DNA of 64,000 nucleotides from Cryphonectria parasitica EP155 (GCF_011745365.1 NW_024468911.1:62001-126000); one strand, 5' to 3'; counted from the stretch's first letter, positions 30,461-44,573 are shown. Notes: generated by a model not told the origin, from the letters alone. A program made the numbers and translations.

Positions 30461-33400
30461 ATGACACACACTGTCTCGTCAGGCACGGAGCCCATCGCTA
30501 TCGTGGGTAGCGGCTGCCGATTTCCAGGGAGTGCTCATTCTCGCTCTTCGTTATGGAGCCTGCTTGAGAACCCTCAGGATCTGTGCAGAGAAATCTCGGC
30601 GGATAGATTCAGCACAACAGGATTTTATCACCACGACGGTGGTAGACATGGGACGACCAACGTTCGTCACTCGTATTTGCTGGACGAGGATGTACGTGTG
30701 TTTGACGCGCCCTTCTTCAACATCAGCCCCAACGAGGCCGAAGCCATGGACCCGCAACAGCGTCTCCTCCTGGAAATCGTGTATGAAGCCCTTGAGGCGG
30801 GTGGACACACGCTCGAAGGTCTACGTGGGTCTGATACGTCGGTTTACGTGGGAACCATGAGTACGTCCATTTGACCAACCCCCAGGTCTCTTCGAATCCC
30901 AGGTCACCCGCAAAAGACTGGATGAGAGAGCCCCTTTCCTGCAACCTGCAACCAGCATCCATGACTAACATGTCCGTTTCCTGTAGCGGTCGACTACCTT
31001 GATACTCTCCTACGAGACCACAACACGATTCCAAAATACTTTGCAACCGGAATCAACAGGGCCATCATCTCGAACCGGGTCTCGTACTTTTTCGACTGGC
31101 ATGGCCCAAGCATGACTATCGATACAGCTTGCTCTTCCAGCTTGATTGCTGTGCATCAAGGGGTGCAGTCACTGCGGAGCGGCGAGTCAAGGGTTTCGGT
31201 GGCATGTGGCACGCAGGTCCTCCTGGGCTACGACATGTATATCGGCGAGAGCAAGCTGAAGATGCTGTCGCCCAATGGTCGGTCGCGGATGTGGGATGAA
31301 GATGCGGATGGATATGCTCGGTAAGTGTGCTCATCCATATTGCTCGCTCCCGGGCATCATACGTCTTTGAAAACTAGAAGAAGATCTAACACGCAGCAGC
31401 GGCGAGGGAGTAGCGGCCATTGTGATGAAGCGCCTGAGCGATGCTATTGCCGATGGCGACCATATCGAGTGCATTATCCGGGAGACAGGCGCTAACCAAG
31501 ATGGTTTCTCAAACGGGCTGACTGTGCCCAGCAGCGAAGCGCAGGCCGCGCTGATCCGGCAGACATATGCCAAGGCGGGCCTTGACCCGGAGAAGAAGAT
31601 CGACCAGCCGCAATATTTCGAGGCGCACGGGACAGGGACTCAGGCGGGAGACCCAAGGGAAGCCGCGGCCATCCACAAGGCGTTCGGACTCAGTCAGAAT
31701 AGGGGCCGTGATGCCTTGTATGTGGGCTCCATCAAGACCATTGTCGGCCATCTTGAGGGCGCGGCTGGGCTCGCAGGCCTCCTGAAAGCGTCTCTTGGCC
31801 TGCAGAAAGGACTGATTCCTGCGAACCTGCACTTCAACCGCCTGAACCCCAAGATTGAGCCAGTATATCAGGGGCTACAAGTGCCCACGAGGCTGACAGA
31901 GTGGCCCGAACTTCCCGAGGGAGGTCGTAGACGCGTGAGCGTAAACAGTTTTGGTACGTTGTTCACTAGCAATTCGAAAATGTTGCAAGTTCCCAGGGCT
32001 AGGGTTTCCTGCAAACTTCCGAGCAACATTGCGAGAGCGGCTAGCTAACAAAATGCTCGACCGGCGACATCAAACATAGGTTTCGGTGGCGCCAATGCTC
32101 ATGCCATTCTGGAAGAACACGTCAACGTCGACCTGCCGCCTTCTGCCGCACGTTCCACCCTCGAGGGCTTGTCTCTGCGCCCCTTCACCCCTTTTGTATT
32201 CTCAGCCAACTCCGAGATGTCTCTGATCACCCTCCTGGAGCGATATTCCGACTCCCTCAAGACTCACCATAGCGACACGGATGCTTCCGACCTGGCCTGG
32301 ACACTGCACTCTCGCAGGAGCCAGTTGCCTGTGAAAGTATCTTTCTCTGCCCTGAGCATAAAACAACTCACAGACAAGATCGACGTCAAGCTTGCCACTG
32401 TCAAGGCGAATGCTGCTACCACCATCGGCACCCGTACCGCCAGCAGACATGCAGAGTCCTGTATCCTGGGTATTTTCACGGGCCAGGGTGCACAGTGGCC
32501 AGCAATGGGTGCGAGCTTGATCCGCTCCTCAGCCTTTGTGCGCCAGAGGGTCCAAGATCTTGAAGAGTCTCTGGCTACTCTGCCATCTGCTGATCGCCCG
32601 GGGTGGAGCCTCCGCCACGAGATGCTGGCAGGAAGCGAAACCTCACGCATCGCCGAAGCTGCCCTCTCGCAACCCTTATGTACGGCTATCCAGATTGTCC
32701 TCGTCGACCTGTTGCGCGCTGCTGGTATCACCTTTGCTGCTGTGGTCGGTCATTCCTCGGGCGAGATCGCTGCAGCCTATGCTGCGGGCTTCTTCTCTGC
32801 CCATGATGCTATCAGAATCGCCTATTACCGTGGCCTATATGCCCGGTTGGCTGGCAACAAGGCTACAGGTCAGCAGGGTGCTATGCTGGCGGTGGGCACA
32901 TCTCTACAAGATGCTCAGGATCTTGTTAATCTACAGGCCTTCAAGGGCCGGCTGACCGTCGCTGCCCATAACTCTACGGCTAGTGTTACCCTGTCTGGAG
33001 ATGCCGATGCGATTGTCCACGCCAAAAAGATCCTCGACAAGCAGAAAAAGTTCGCTAGGCTCTTAAAAGTCGATACTGCTTACCACTCTCACCATATGCT
33101 CCCTTGTGGCGACTCATACATCCGCGCTCTGCGCACCTGCGGGATCCGCGTCAATCGTGAGCGAAACACCGCTTGCGCCTGGTTCTCTAGTGTGAACCCC
33201 ACCGCCCATGGCATGGAGCCTTCTGACGATCTCAGGGACATATACTGGCGGGACAACATGGCAAACACAGTCCTGTTTGCTGATGCTATCAAGAACGCTC
33301 TAGCTAGTAAGGAGCATATCAATATAGCTCTCGAGATTGGACCCCACCCAGCACTCAAGGGCCCAGCGACGCAAAACATTGCTGATGTGCGGCCCACACC

Positions 33401-36400
33401 TCTTCCATACTCTGGTGTTTTGAGTCGAGGAAATGACGACATTGAGGTTTTCTCGGACGCCCTTGGTTTTTTATGGACCCTCCTGGGCCCCCAGGCAGTT
33501 GATCTCCAGTGCTTCGATAAGGTCGTGGGTGAGAGCACAAAGCCTCACAAACTGGTTTATGATCTTCCATCGTATCCGTGGGACCATGGCAGAGTACATT
33601 GGAGTGAATCGCGCAGATCAAGAAAGATACGCGAGAGGAAACAGGCTCCACATGAGTTGCTTGGTGTACTATGCCCCGAGTCGAATGGCCATGATATGCG
33701 TTGGTCAAATGTTCTCAAAGTGTCTGAGATTGCTTGGTTGGAGGGTCACCAGTTGCAAGGCATCGCTGTTTTCCCTGCTTCAGGCTATGTGTCGATGGCG
33801 TTGGAAGCTTGCCGGGTCCTTTCTGGTGAACAGTCGATCCAACTCCTCGAACTGCACAACCTTTCCATCTCACGGGCCATTACTTTCGAGAAGGATGACC
33901 AGTCTGGTGTCGAGACTCTTACCACCTTGACTTCCATCGAGCGCCATGCAGACCAGACTGTGACGGCCAACTTCTCGGTCTATGCGGCCCAGAATGCGAG
34001 CATCACCTTGAACCACGACCACGAACTCGTGGCAAGCGCATCTGTGAGGATCTCGATCGGCGCTTCAGGTACTGCAGCCTTGCCCGACACCAGTGCCGCG
34101 ATCGAAGACTATAATATGACCGAGGTTAATGCCGACCGTGTCTACACCACCTTCTCGAAGCTGGGCTATGGCTATACTGGTTCTTTCAGAGGCATGTCGT
34201 CGATGAAGCGTAAGCTTAATCACGCTTCTGCTCTCGTAGATACGTATGCTTACGCAGAAGACGATACTACCTTTTATCTGGTGCACCCGAGTACCCTTGA
34301 TGTCGCCATACAGTCGGCCATGCTTGCTTACTCGTCTCCAGGGGACCAACGTCTCTGGTCTCTCCACGTCCCCACCAATATTGGGGCTATCTCCGTCAAC
34401 CCTGAGGTGTGCGCTTCAGTACCGCTCTCTGGATCCCGCGTCCCCATTTTCACCACGCTCGACAATGATCCAGAGAATTTCTCGGCAAATATCGATGTCT
34501 TTAGTGAGGATGGCCAGCAGAGCATGATTCAGGTCGAGGATCTCATTCTCAGGCCTTTTGCCCCCGCCACCGAGGCAGAGGACCGCTGGATGTACTCTTA
34601 CACGAAACTTGATGTTGCGGTACCCGATGCGTCGTCTCTTGTAGGCTTGGGTCTCTCCATCCCATCTGCACGTGAAACAGAGCTGGCAGTCGCCTGTGAA
34701 AGGATTTCTTTCTATTATCTGCGGAAGTGGAAGGCAGAAATTGCCCATGACGAATGGGAGAATAGCCAGCCATACTATCGACATGTTCGAGAGTTTATCG
34801 AGCACACGCTTTCCCTCACCTCTGCTGGGCAGCATGCGACCCTGAAGAAAGCATGGATCAACGATAGCAGTCAAGATATCGACGCGATGATTTCTAGGTT
34901 CCCCGGCGACCCGACGATCAATCTCATTTCCGCAGTCGGAGACAGATTCCCAGGTGCTCTGCGAGCGCAGACAACGCCGCTAGAAGAGCATTTTGACCCC
35001 GGTCTCCTCCTGAGTGAGTATTACAACAATGGTCTCGGTATGGCCGAGTACCACTCGCTTTTGGCCGGCATGGTTGAGAAGATTACGCACCGATATCCAC
35101 ACGCCAAGATTCTGGAAATAGGTAAGCCGTTCCACCGCCTCGGGGAGTGTTTGGTACCTCATCCTACACCATGGCTAACGAACTCATCGCAACAGGTGCT
35201 GGAACCGGCGCGGCTACCAGGTCAATCTATGAGGCTATCTCGACTCGCGGCGGTGCAATGCCCTATTACACCTTCACTGACCCGTCACAAGACGCTATAA
35301 AGAAAGCCGCTGCAGCCTTCGACAAGTATGGCGACAACATGACATTCAAAACCCTAGACATGACGCAGGTGCCTGTGTCTCAAGGCTATGAGGAGCATTC
35401 CTATGACGTGATTGTCGCCTCCAATGTGCTAAGTGCCACGGCCTCGCTTCTGGAGAGTCTGAAGAATACCCGGCAGCTTTTGAAGCCCGGCGGATACCTT
35501 GTGCTGCTGGAGGTGACCAACAACGACCCGATACGGTTCACGACTATCATGGGAGGTCTTCCTGCCTGGTGGCTCGGCGTGCAGGAGGGCCGCAAGTACG
35601 CACCTACCATAGCACCAGGGGTCTGGCATACGACTCTAAGAAAGGCTGGGTTTGGTGGTATCGACACAATTACACCAAGGACGGGCGGCCCCAGCCTGGC
35701 CTGGCCGTTCTCCGTCATGACAGTACAGGCTGTTGACGAGCAAGTGCTTTATCTCCGACGGCCGCTTTCGTCATCTCCTCACGTCTTCATCAACAACTTG
35801 GTCATTATGGGCACTCAGACCCTCGAGAGCGCCTGGATTGCCGAAGGGCTTTCGGACAGCCTCGGGCGATTCTGCGGCACCATCACCATTCTCGAGGGCC
35901 TCCCTACCGAGGCCGAGGCGCAGGCCCTGGGCACGATGGGCACATTTGTCAACCTGGTGGACCTCGACTCTCCCATCTTCAAAAATCTGACAAGTGACAC
36001 GATGGAGGGCCTGAAGCGGGTCTTGGATCTGGCCAGGCATGTTTTGTGGCTCGTCCGCGGCTCCCAGTCGAGCGAGGAGGCCTACCACGAGGCCAGTCTT
36101 GCTTTCGTCCGATCACTTAGCAACGAGGCAGCCCATATCAACTTCAACACACTTCATATCTCCGGCGTAGATGGCAACATCTCGAGGACCATCGCTGAGC
36201 AGCTCCTGCGGCAGGTTGCGCTCGAGGAACGAGACCCACGACAGCTTCTATGGTCCAAGGAACCAGAGACCTTCTTGCGTGATGGGAAGCTTCTCATCCC
36301 CCGCATTTTGCCGAATCTCAACCAAAACGCTCGACTTAATGCCTGCAGGCGTGTCATTACCAAGAAAGCACCAGTGACGACGTCGAACTTCTCCATTGAT

Positions 36401-39400
36401 CTCGGGAGTTCCGCCTTGCTGCCCAGTCTGGTGGAAGACGTCCTGCCGCGCAAGCCATCCCTTGATGACCAAAAGGATTTGCTGAGGGTTGAGTGCTCAA
36501 GTCTGGCGGCGCTCCATGCTTCACCCGATACGTTTGTGTTCCTCAGTATTGGGAAGCCCGGCCCTACAGCACAACTCGTCCTTTCAGCGTCGACGACCAA
36601 TTCCCACAAGACGGCACCAATCGTCTCAGTCCCAGTCCCGGTCCAAGTAAGCGACGAGGCCTTTGACGCTGACCGTGTGCTTATTGCCGTCACAAGTGAA
36701 GTCTTTGCCATGTCCCTGGTCCGGCATCTGGCTCCGGGCAGCAGTATACTGGTCCATTGTTCAGAAAGGGATCGTTTCTTCGCTGCAGCCCTTTCACGGC
36801 TTGCTACCACGCATTCCATTCGCGTCACATTCTCGTGCGTTGCTTACCAGGCAGAGTCTCTGGAAAAGGCGTGGATCCGGCTAAGCGCTCGCGCCTCCAG
36901 TCATGCTGTGCGGCGGAGGCTGCTTCCTGTGCAGCCCACGCACTTCCTCGACCTGACTGCGCCACGGTATTCGGGTGTGCATCCGACGAGTGATGCCTGC
37001 CTCAATATCGTCAAGGCGCTGCCCTCAGAATGCAGTGTCTTGGATCCGTCTATACTCTCCAGGCGCCAGGCCTCACTCCTTCCTTCATTTGACCGAGCAG
37101 TATTGGTCACCCACCTGCAGGATGCCATTGCCGGTGTGAAGGCATCCTTGAATACAGTGCCTTGCCTCCAGGAGACACGGTTTCAGGACATAGTCCTCCC
37201 CCTTGACCAGCTCACAGACCGTCTTGGAGATCACGGGACAACGACTGTTTTGAAGTGGCCGGCAGATGGCCAAGTCGAGCTGAAGGTACGCCCCATGGAT
37301 GGTCGACACCTGTTCTTCAAGGATAAGACCTATGTGCTGTTTGGACTCAGCGGCCAGGTCGGGCAGTCGCTTTGCGAGTGGATGGTCTCCAATGGCGCCG
37401 GCTGCGTATGCTTGACGAGCCGCCGCCCCAACGTTGACCAGAGATGGCTCGACTCCTTCCAGGGAACCAAAGCGACCGTCAAGGTCTTTGCAGCCGATAT
37501 CACCGACAGAGATAGTCTGGACAGCGTGCTCAGAACGATCAGGAGGACTTGTCCCATGATCGCTGGCGTTGTCAACGGAGCCAATGTCCTCAGCGATACG
37601 CCTTTCGATAGCATGTCCACCGAGATGATGCTACGAGCACTGGGGCCCAAGATTGGCGGCTCAAATAACCTGGACGAGGCATTCTATCATGATGATCTAG
37701 ACTTCTTTATCTTGTTCTCGTCTATATCCCGTGTGATCGGGACTGCAGGCCAGTCCAACTATACGGCAGCAAACGGGTATATGAACGGCCTGGCCCGGCA
37801 GAGACGCAGACGTGGCCTGGCTGCCTCGGCGCTTGACATTGGTCTCATTCTCGGAATAGGCGTGGCTGAAGTCGCGGGCCAACATGTCGTCGATTCCCTG
37901 CAAAAGTATGGCATAACACCTCTCTCCGAGTCGGACCTCCGCCTAGCATTCGCAGAAAGCATTTACGCTGGTCATGCGACCATGCAAGACAAGGAGCCAG
38001 GCGCTCTACCCGCTGCTGGTATGACGAGCGGCCTTCGTACCATTACGGCGGACGAGACAGACATGGTGTGGTATGGAAACCCAGTGTTTTCGCACCTGGT
38101 CATTGAAAATAGGGGCGAGGATACGGGGAATGAGTCCAAGAAGAAAGCCGCCACTGTTCCTATATGGGATCAGATGGCGGCGGCGGCAACGATGGAAGTA
38201 GCTTCGGAAATACTCAAAGGTATGTCAAGCAAAGACTATTACAACTACCCTAGTGGTAAAAGAGGTACTGACCCGAGATATCTACATAGAATCTTTCTTG
38301 GCAAAGCTGCGTGTCGTCTTGCATAGCACTGACCAGGATAATATCGCCTCCGACGCCCCTCTTGTCGAGCTCGGCATCGACTCACTGGTTGCCGTCGAGG
38401 TGCGGTCCTGGTTCCTGAAGACGCTCAAGGTTGACATCCCGGTGTTGAAACTGGTCGGTGGGTCATCTCTCGATGAGATCTGTGAAATGGCCTTGAAGAA
38501 ATTGCCGGGAGACCTCGTTGCGCAAATTGGGAACAGCCGTGGTGGTGGTGATGCTGCTGCTGCTGTTGGTGTTGGTGCTACGCCGCCAAAGCCCGTCGCG
38601 TCCTCGCAGACACCCGCCGCTTCCAAGTCAATGTCTTCAAGCATAGAGGCATCGAACTCCGGATCCGATTGCGAAAATGCAAGTGCAAGTCAAAAGTCCG
38701 CATCGGCCGTGAACACTCCAACATCTGCCATCACACCGCAGACGTCCCTACCTTCCTTGCGATCAGCGCACAAGGACAACTCGGCCGCCACCAAGTTCGT
38801 CAAGAGCAGACCCATATCGGTAGGACAGTCCAGGTTCTGGTTCCTCCGCCTCCTGGTCCAGGACCGTACCACATTCAACGTGGCCTTGAAGTTCCGCCTG
38901 GAGGGTAACGTGCGCGTGGGTGATCTCGAGAGAGCTCTTCGCGTCGTGACGGCAAGGCACGAATCTTTACGCACATGCTTTGTCGAAGATGAAGACGAGG
39001 CAGACCAAGCATTCCAGAAGGTATCGGCTCGCTCCACGCTCCGATTAGAGCACATGACAGTCAGTTCGGTAGAAGAGGTTGCGGCAGTGTACGCGCAGCT
39101 GCGAGCACATGAGTTTGACCTGGGAAGTGGCCCCTTGCTGCGCCTCATGCTCATATCGCTTTCGCCAACCCACCATTACCTGTTGGTCAACTACCACCAT
39201 ATCATCATGGACATGGCTAGTTTCCAGATCTTCACAGCAGAACTGGAGAAGGCATATAACTCACAACCACTTGGGCCGCCGCCTATGCAATATCCTGACT
39301 TCTCGGTGGCTCAATGGCAGGAGATCGAGAACGGGGAGCTGGCTGACGAGCTTGAGTACTGGCGGGGCGTATTCCCAGCTGGCGAACAACCACCAGTCCT

Positions 39401-42400
39401 ACCACTGCTGCCCATGGCTCGCTCAAACTCGAGGATTACAATGACAGACTATGCTGTTCACCAAGTAGGCATCCAGCTTGATGCATCCTTGGCTGAGCAG
39501 ATTAAACTCTCCAGAGCACAACGATGCACACCCTTCCACTTCTACCTGGCAGCATTCAAGACAATGCTCTTCTCCTTCACAGACATCCAGGACCTCACTA
39601 TCGGTATTGCTGACGCCAACCGCAATAATGGCGATGTCATGGGAAGCATCGGGCTATTCCTCAACCTCCTGCCCTTGCGATTCCAGCGCAAGTCGCAGCA
39701 GGCCTTTGTGGATGCCATGGTGGAGGCTCGTGATACCGCCTATGGGGCTCTCGAGCACTCGCAGCTGCCTTTTGATGTGCTTCTCAAGGAGCTTGGCGTG
39801 GCGCGTTCTCCATCATACAGCCCCTTCTTCCAGGCCTTCTTCGACTACCGAAAGCAGACGACGGACAGGGAGGTCTGGTGTGATTGTGAGTTCCGACTTG
39901 ACGAGATGCATCCTGGGAGAAGCGCATATGACATCTCACTAGATGTGGCCGACCTCGGCTCGAATGTCCATGTCACAGTCCGGGTGCAGCAAGGTCTCTA
40001 CAGCCTGACGGCGGCGAACCTGCTGCTGGAAACTTACGTGCACCTCTTGTCTGCCCTTGCCAAGAACACGACGCTCTCTCTGGACGATACGCCCCTCTTT
40101 AGTGAGAAGCAACTGGCCCAAGCCGTCCAGGTCGGAGTGGGGACTGATCTGATATCTGACTGGCCGGCGACGCTGCCCCATCGAATCGATCAGGTCGCTC
40201 AGGAGAATGGAGACAAGACAGCGCTGCTAGATGGCCATGGAAGCTGTCTTACATACACAGCCATGTCAAGGCGTATCCAGGCACTGGCTGAGGCGATGAT
40301 CCGGGCCAACCTGGGCCGTGGATCTCGTGTGCTTGTGTTCCAGGATGCTTCGACTGACTGGATCTGCTCCATGTTGGCCATTATGCGCATTGGAGGCGTC
40401 TATGTGCCGCTCGATCTCCGCAATCCAATATCGCGCTTAGCAGCCCAGGCGGATCACTGCAACCCCGGCGCCGTGCTAGCTGATAGCACAACTATCGCTG
40501 ACGCGCCTCAGTTGAATGCGCCCATCATCATTGACATATCCAAGGTATCCTATGCACCCTCAGCCCATATCGCCAACTCTGCAGATTCAGAGGCAGCTGC
40601 AGCGATTCTGTACACGAGCGGCTCTACAGGGACTCCCAAGGGTATCATGATCCGGCACGCAGGTATTCGCAATGAGATGGAGGGCTACACCAAGACATAC
40701 AAGCTAGGCGCTGAGGCCGTCCTCCAGCAGAGCGCCTTTACCTTTGACTTCTCCATCGACCAGATATTCACAGGCCTCGTGAACGGGGGCCGAGTGTATG
40801 TAGTTCCCTGGAGCAAACGTGGCGATCCACTGTCTATTACGGAGATTATGCAGCAGCAGTCTATTACTTATACAAAAGTCACGCCGTCGGAGTACTCCAT
40901 GTGGCTGCAGTACGGTGGGCACAATCTCCGCCAGGCATCGGAGTGGCGTTTTGCCTTTGGTGGCGGTGAGCCTATGACCAGATCTGTCCTGCGACAGTTC
41001 TCCGAACTTGGCCTTGGGCAGCTGTGTCTGTACAATTCGTACGGACCAGCCGAGATTTCCATTGCATCACACAAAGGGTACATCGACTATCGCGGCGAGG
41101 CACTCGGCACAACCCCGGATGATGGGCCCGTGGCGTGTGGATTTTCTTTGCCAAACTATGCAACATACATCCTGGACGAGAACCAGAAACCACTGCCTGT
41201 CGGCATGCCAGGAGAGATAGCCATCGGCGGCGCCGGTGTATCTTTGGGGTATTTGACGAACCAAGAACTAACATCGCGCACTTTTGTCACGAACCCTTTT
41301 GCAACTGATTGGCAGAGAGCCAACGGCTGGACTCGGATGCACCGTACGGGGGATATAGGACATCTTGATGAGAATGGGTGTCTTATCTTCCGGAACCGGA
41401 TCGCAGGTGATACACAGGTCAAATTACGAGGTCTACGCATCGACCTGGGCGATATCGAGACGAATATCGTCTCGGCAGCAGGCGGTGCGCTGAAAGAGGC
41501 TGTGGTTACACTCCGACAGGGTGATCCCGACTATCTCGTCGCACATGTTGTTTTCACTCCAGGACGACAAGACGTGGGCGATAGGGATGCATTCCTTACC
41601 CAACTGCTTAGCCATCTCCCCATTCCCCAGTACATGGTACCTGTGCTTGCTATCTCGCTCGACAAGCTCCCTCTCACCAGTCACTCCAAGGTTGACCGCA
41701 AGGCCATCAGGGAGCTCCCACTACCCAAGCGCGTTCCATCAGTTCATAGTGCCCTTGACGATGACAACGATACAGGCGAGACGACGGAGACAATGATCCA
41801 ACTGCGCCATGTGTGGCGTCAACTTCTTCCCAGCAGCGAGAGGCTCGGACTTGCCATCACCCCTTCGACCAGTTTCTTCCTAGTCGGCGGGAACTCACTC
41901 CTGGCCATCCGTCTCCAGTCGCGCATCCGAGACGTCTTCAACGTGGCCCTCCGTCTCGTCGATCTCCTCGGCGCCCATACGCTCGACCAGATGGCACGCA
42001 AGATCAAAGAAAGCCCCAGCGTCGGCCCCATCGACTGGGAGCACGAGACGGCGCCGCCCTCCACACCGGACTTCCTCAGAGGCTTGCCTGCTCCCGTGAA
42101 CCAGACGGGAGGCAAGACGATCCTGATGACGGGCGCAACCGGAAATCTTGCCAGACACCTATTCCAGCTGCTGTTGGCGGATGCGCGTGTGGCCAAGATC
42201 CACTGCGTCGCGGTGCGGGACAAGCAACGCCAGGAGTGGCCGCTCCCGGATCCCAAGGTTGTCACCCATGTCGGCGACCTGTCTCTCCCGATGCTCGGCC
42301 TTGGTATGGACGGGTTTCGCACCTTGGCCGAACAGGTGGACGTGGTATTGCACCTGGGCGCTGTACGGTCTTTCTTCGATGACTACTATACCCTCCGCGC

Positions 42401-43088
42401 CTCTAACGTCTTTCCGACCAAGGAGCTGGTCAAGCTTGCCTCAGCACGCCGCATACCTATCCACTTCTTGTCGACGGCGGGCGTCCTGCCGCCGGAAGGG
42501 TCGTTGGAGGAGGCTGCGTGCTCGGCTGCGGCCTACGTGCCGCCCTCTGACGGCTCCGAGGGCTATGTCGCCACCAAGTGGGCCAGCGAACATGTCCTTG
42601 AGCGTGCCGCCTCGGCCTCGGACCTTGCGGTCCCATCCTTCATCTACCGCATGCTCCCTCTGTCGGCGGCGGGGACACAGCCTGAGTTGCTGAAACAGCA
42701 GGCTCTAGATGAGTTTGCACGCTGCATCGACCTAGCCGGCGTGGTGCCCGACCCCGAGGGCTGGGCGGGCCGTATGGACCTGATCCCTGCCGACCTCGCC
42801 GCTCGGTGGCTTTGCGAGTCGGTGCTCACGTCTCAGCTGGCTGAGCCAGCGACCACGAAACCTCGATTCTTGCACTACGAAAGCCCAGCCGCCGTTGAGG
42901 TAGACGAGCTGATGGCACATGTCGAGCTTACTGTACAGAGACGGCGCAGAAAGGGTGAAAAGGAGCTCACCACAATACCACTCCTCAAGTGGTTGGGTCG
43001 GATCAAGGCACTGGGGTTCGGCTACGTACTGGCATCGCATGAGGCTACTATGCAGAGTGACGAGGGCAAGCTTGTATCACGAAGATGA
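30461..43088 (+). CDS. Hybrid PKS-NRPS megasynthetase (KS-AT-DH-MT-ER0-KR-ACP-C-A-T-R)
   Basis: Six-exon model: 30461-30860, 30987-31320, 31397-31953, 32080-35121, 35196-38219 and 38290-43088, 4051 residues, every junction in phase. KS: DTACSSS with Cys182, EAHGTGT His322, and the GHLEGAAG His at about 362. AT: GHSSGE Ser656, then [18 protein letters not shown]is987 and LDVAIQ Asp1171, so apparently active. C-Me[13 protein letters not shown] at about 1445. The region between about 1640 and 2150 has the size of an ER plus the structural KR part but lacks an intact ER NADPH motif. [12 protein letters not shown] (about 2160) and SNYTAAN Tyr2300. ACP: LGIDSL Ser2484. After a Ser/Ala-rich linker, C has HHIIMD (His2755-2756, Asp2760). 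A has [11 protein letters not shown] (about 3226), NSYGPAE and the A10 Lys in KVDRKAI. T: VGGNSL Ser of about 3654. R-type release domain: TGATGNLA (about 3732) and YVATK Tyr3877. It makes a C-methylated polyketide coupled to one amino acid. Product unknown. Confidence 0.97.
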
Positions 43089-43531
43089 CAGATATGGTAG
43101 ATGCAGCAGAGATCTAATACTATTACGTCCTTCTTTCTTTTGTCAAGTTGAAGCTAGCCGTAAATGAGAATAACCTCTCTTCGATGCACTCGCCCGGGCG
43201 TCGTCGCGCAGTCCTCTACAGTTCTGCCCTAGATATTAATACTAACTTATCAAATGTCAAGCACTGCGTTATTTATGTCCACGAGTAAAACAACAAGGTG
43301 TATGAAAACGACCCCTGATTTTGAGCTATCAAGTAGTGCTAGATCTGGCTTTAAAAGAAGCTACGCATGTGAATAAAAGGCTGAATGAGTTGGGTTACAT
43401 GAGCGAAGAAGGAGTCAGAAATCTCTTGGATGTTATACAGAAGCACTGGATCATCGAAATATAGAAACAGCACGGTGCATATATTGGTACTGCGAGTTGT
43501 TGCTCCCGCTAAAGTGCTATGATAATCGACC
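43089..43531. other. Convergent 3' intergenic region
   Basis: 443 bp between the stop of the PKS-NRPS and the stop of the 2-oxoglutarate oxygenase. AT-rich; no gene seen. Confidence 0.6.
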
Positions 43532-44573
43532 TCATGACGCGGCCCCAACCTCAGCCAGAAGCTCTTTCGTAAATGAATATTGGTTGCGGAAGCGCTTGAT
43601 CAGCAGCTGACCGACCGTCTCCCTGTTGGGGTCGTTGGGCCTAAGCGGGTTCGTGGCATTCACATCACCGTGCCAAAACGTAGCGCACGACAGCCTCTCG
43701 CCGTCAGACTTGTTGATAACCCTGTGGCGTGCGCTCTTGTAGGCGCCGTCAGACCAGCGCTGCACCATGTCACCACAATTGATGACATAGACATCCTCGA
43801 GAGCGGGAACGTCGATCCACTGGCGTTGGCCTTCGTGCCATACTTCAAGGCCGTCTTTGCCCGGCTGCTGGAACAGGATGGTGATGCCGCCGAAGTCGGT
43901 GTGCGCACCGATGCCGAACTGACCCTTGGCGACCTGCTGGCTTGGCGGGTAGCGGATCATCTTCATGGGCACGATAGGCCGCCGGCTGAACTGCTCTACC
44001 AGCTGCACCGGCTGGCCAAGGCCCTCGAGCAGGACTGACCATAGCGCCTTGCCCAACTTGCTGGTCTGTTGGTAGTATGTCCAGACGGGCCCGCGGAAGT
44101 CAGCGTCTGGGAGGTCAGGCCACACATTAGGTCCGTAGATGCCGCCCAGCTCGACAGTCGGGCCCTCAGGACCAATGAAGAAGCACTTTATAACAGGTTC
44201 GGGCGGGTCAGCTAACTGCTCTCAGCCATCTTGTCAAAATTCTAACTTGTCGACTTACCTCTTTGGCATCGGGCAGCGCATCCCCTTCCCGATGCGACAT
44301 GCCGGATGCCTCGTAGCCCCGGCGACAAGGGTTGCTGAGGAAGGACATCTCCAACTTCACCTCCTCAGGCAGGTTGAAGATGTTACCCATGCACCGGATC
44401 AGATCCTGTTGTAGACCCAGGGGAACCCCATGGCCTTTGACCTGGAAGAAGCCATATTGGCTGGCAGCGTCGCATACTTGCTTGATGACATGCTCCCGAT
44501 CCTCGGGAGACTTTGGGTGGAAGTACCCGCTCAGGTCAATAATTGGCAGTGCGACGTGTTCTTCGGATGACAT
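43532..44573 (-). CDS. 2-Oxoglutarate/Fe(II)-dependent dioxygenase
   Basis: Two-exon model: 44573-44259 and 44185-43532, 322 residues. The N-terminal DIOX_N block is LPIIDLSGYF ... YGFFQVKGHGVP. The 2OG-Fe(II) core has the metal-binding HTD in GAHTDFGGITILF, the distal His in SARHRVIN, and the 2-oxoglutarate-binding pair in RLSCATF. Length and motif order match fungal tailoring oxygenases of the isopenicillin-N-synthase-like superfamily. No signal peptide, so cytosolic. It probably hydroxylates, desaturates or rearranges the pathway scaffold. It is divergent to the FAD monooxygenase, with about 700 bp between them. A CCGAAGGAT motif lies 214 bp before its start. Confidence 0.93.

Noticed and set aside
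30461..43088. Assignment to a named product (for example a cytochalasan, fusarin-like or pyranonigrin-like compound)
   Set aside because: No decisive gene combination is present (no trans-ER, no Diels-Alderase or hydrolase that I recognise), and I could not run a search. Naming a product would be a guess.
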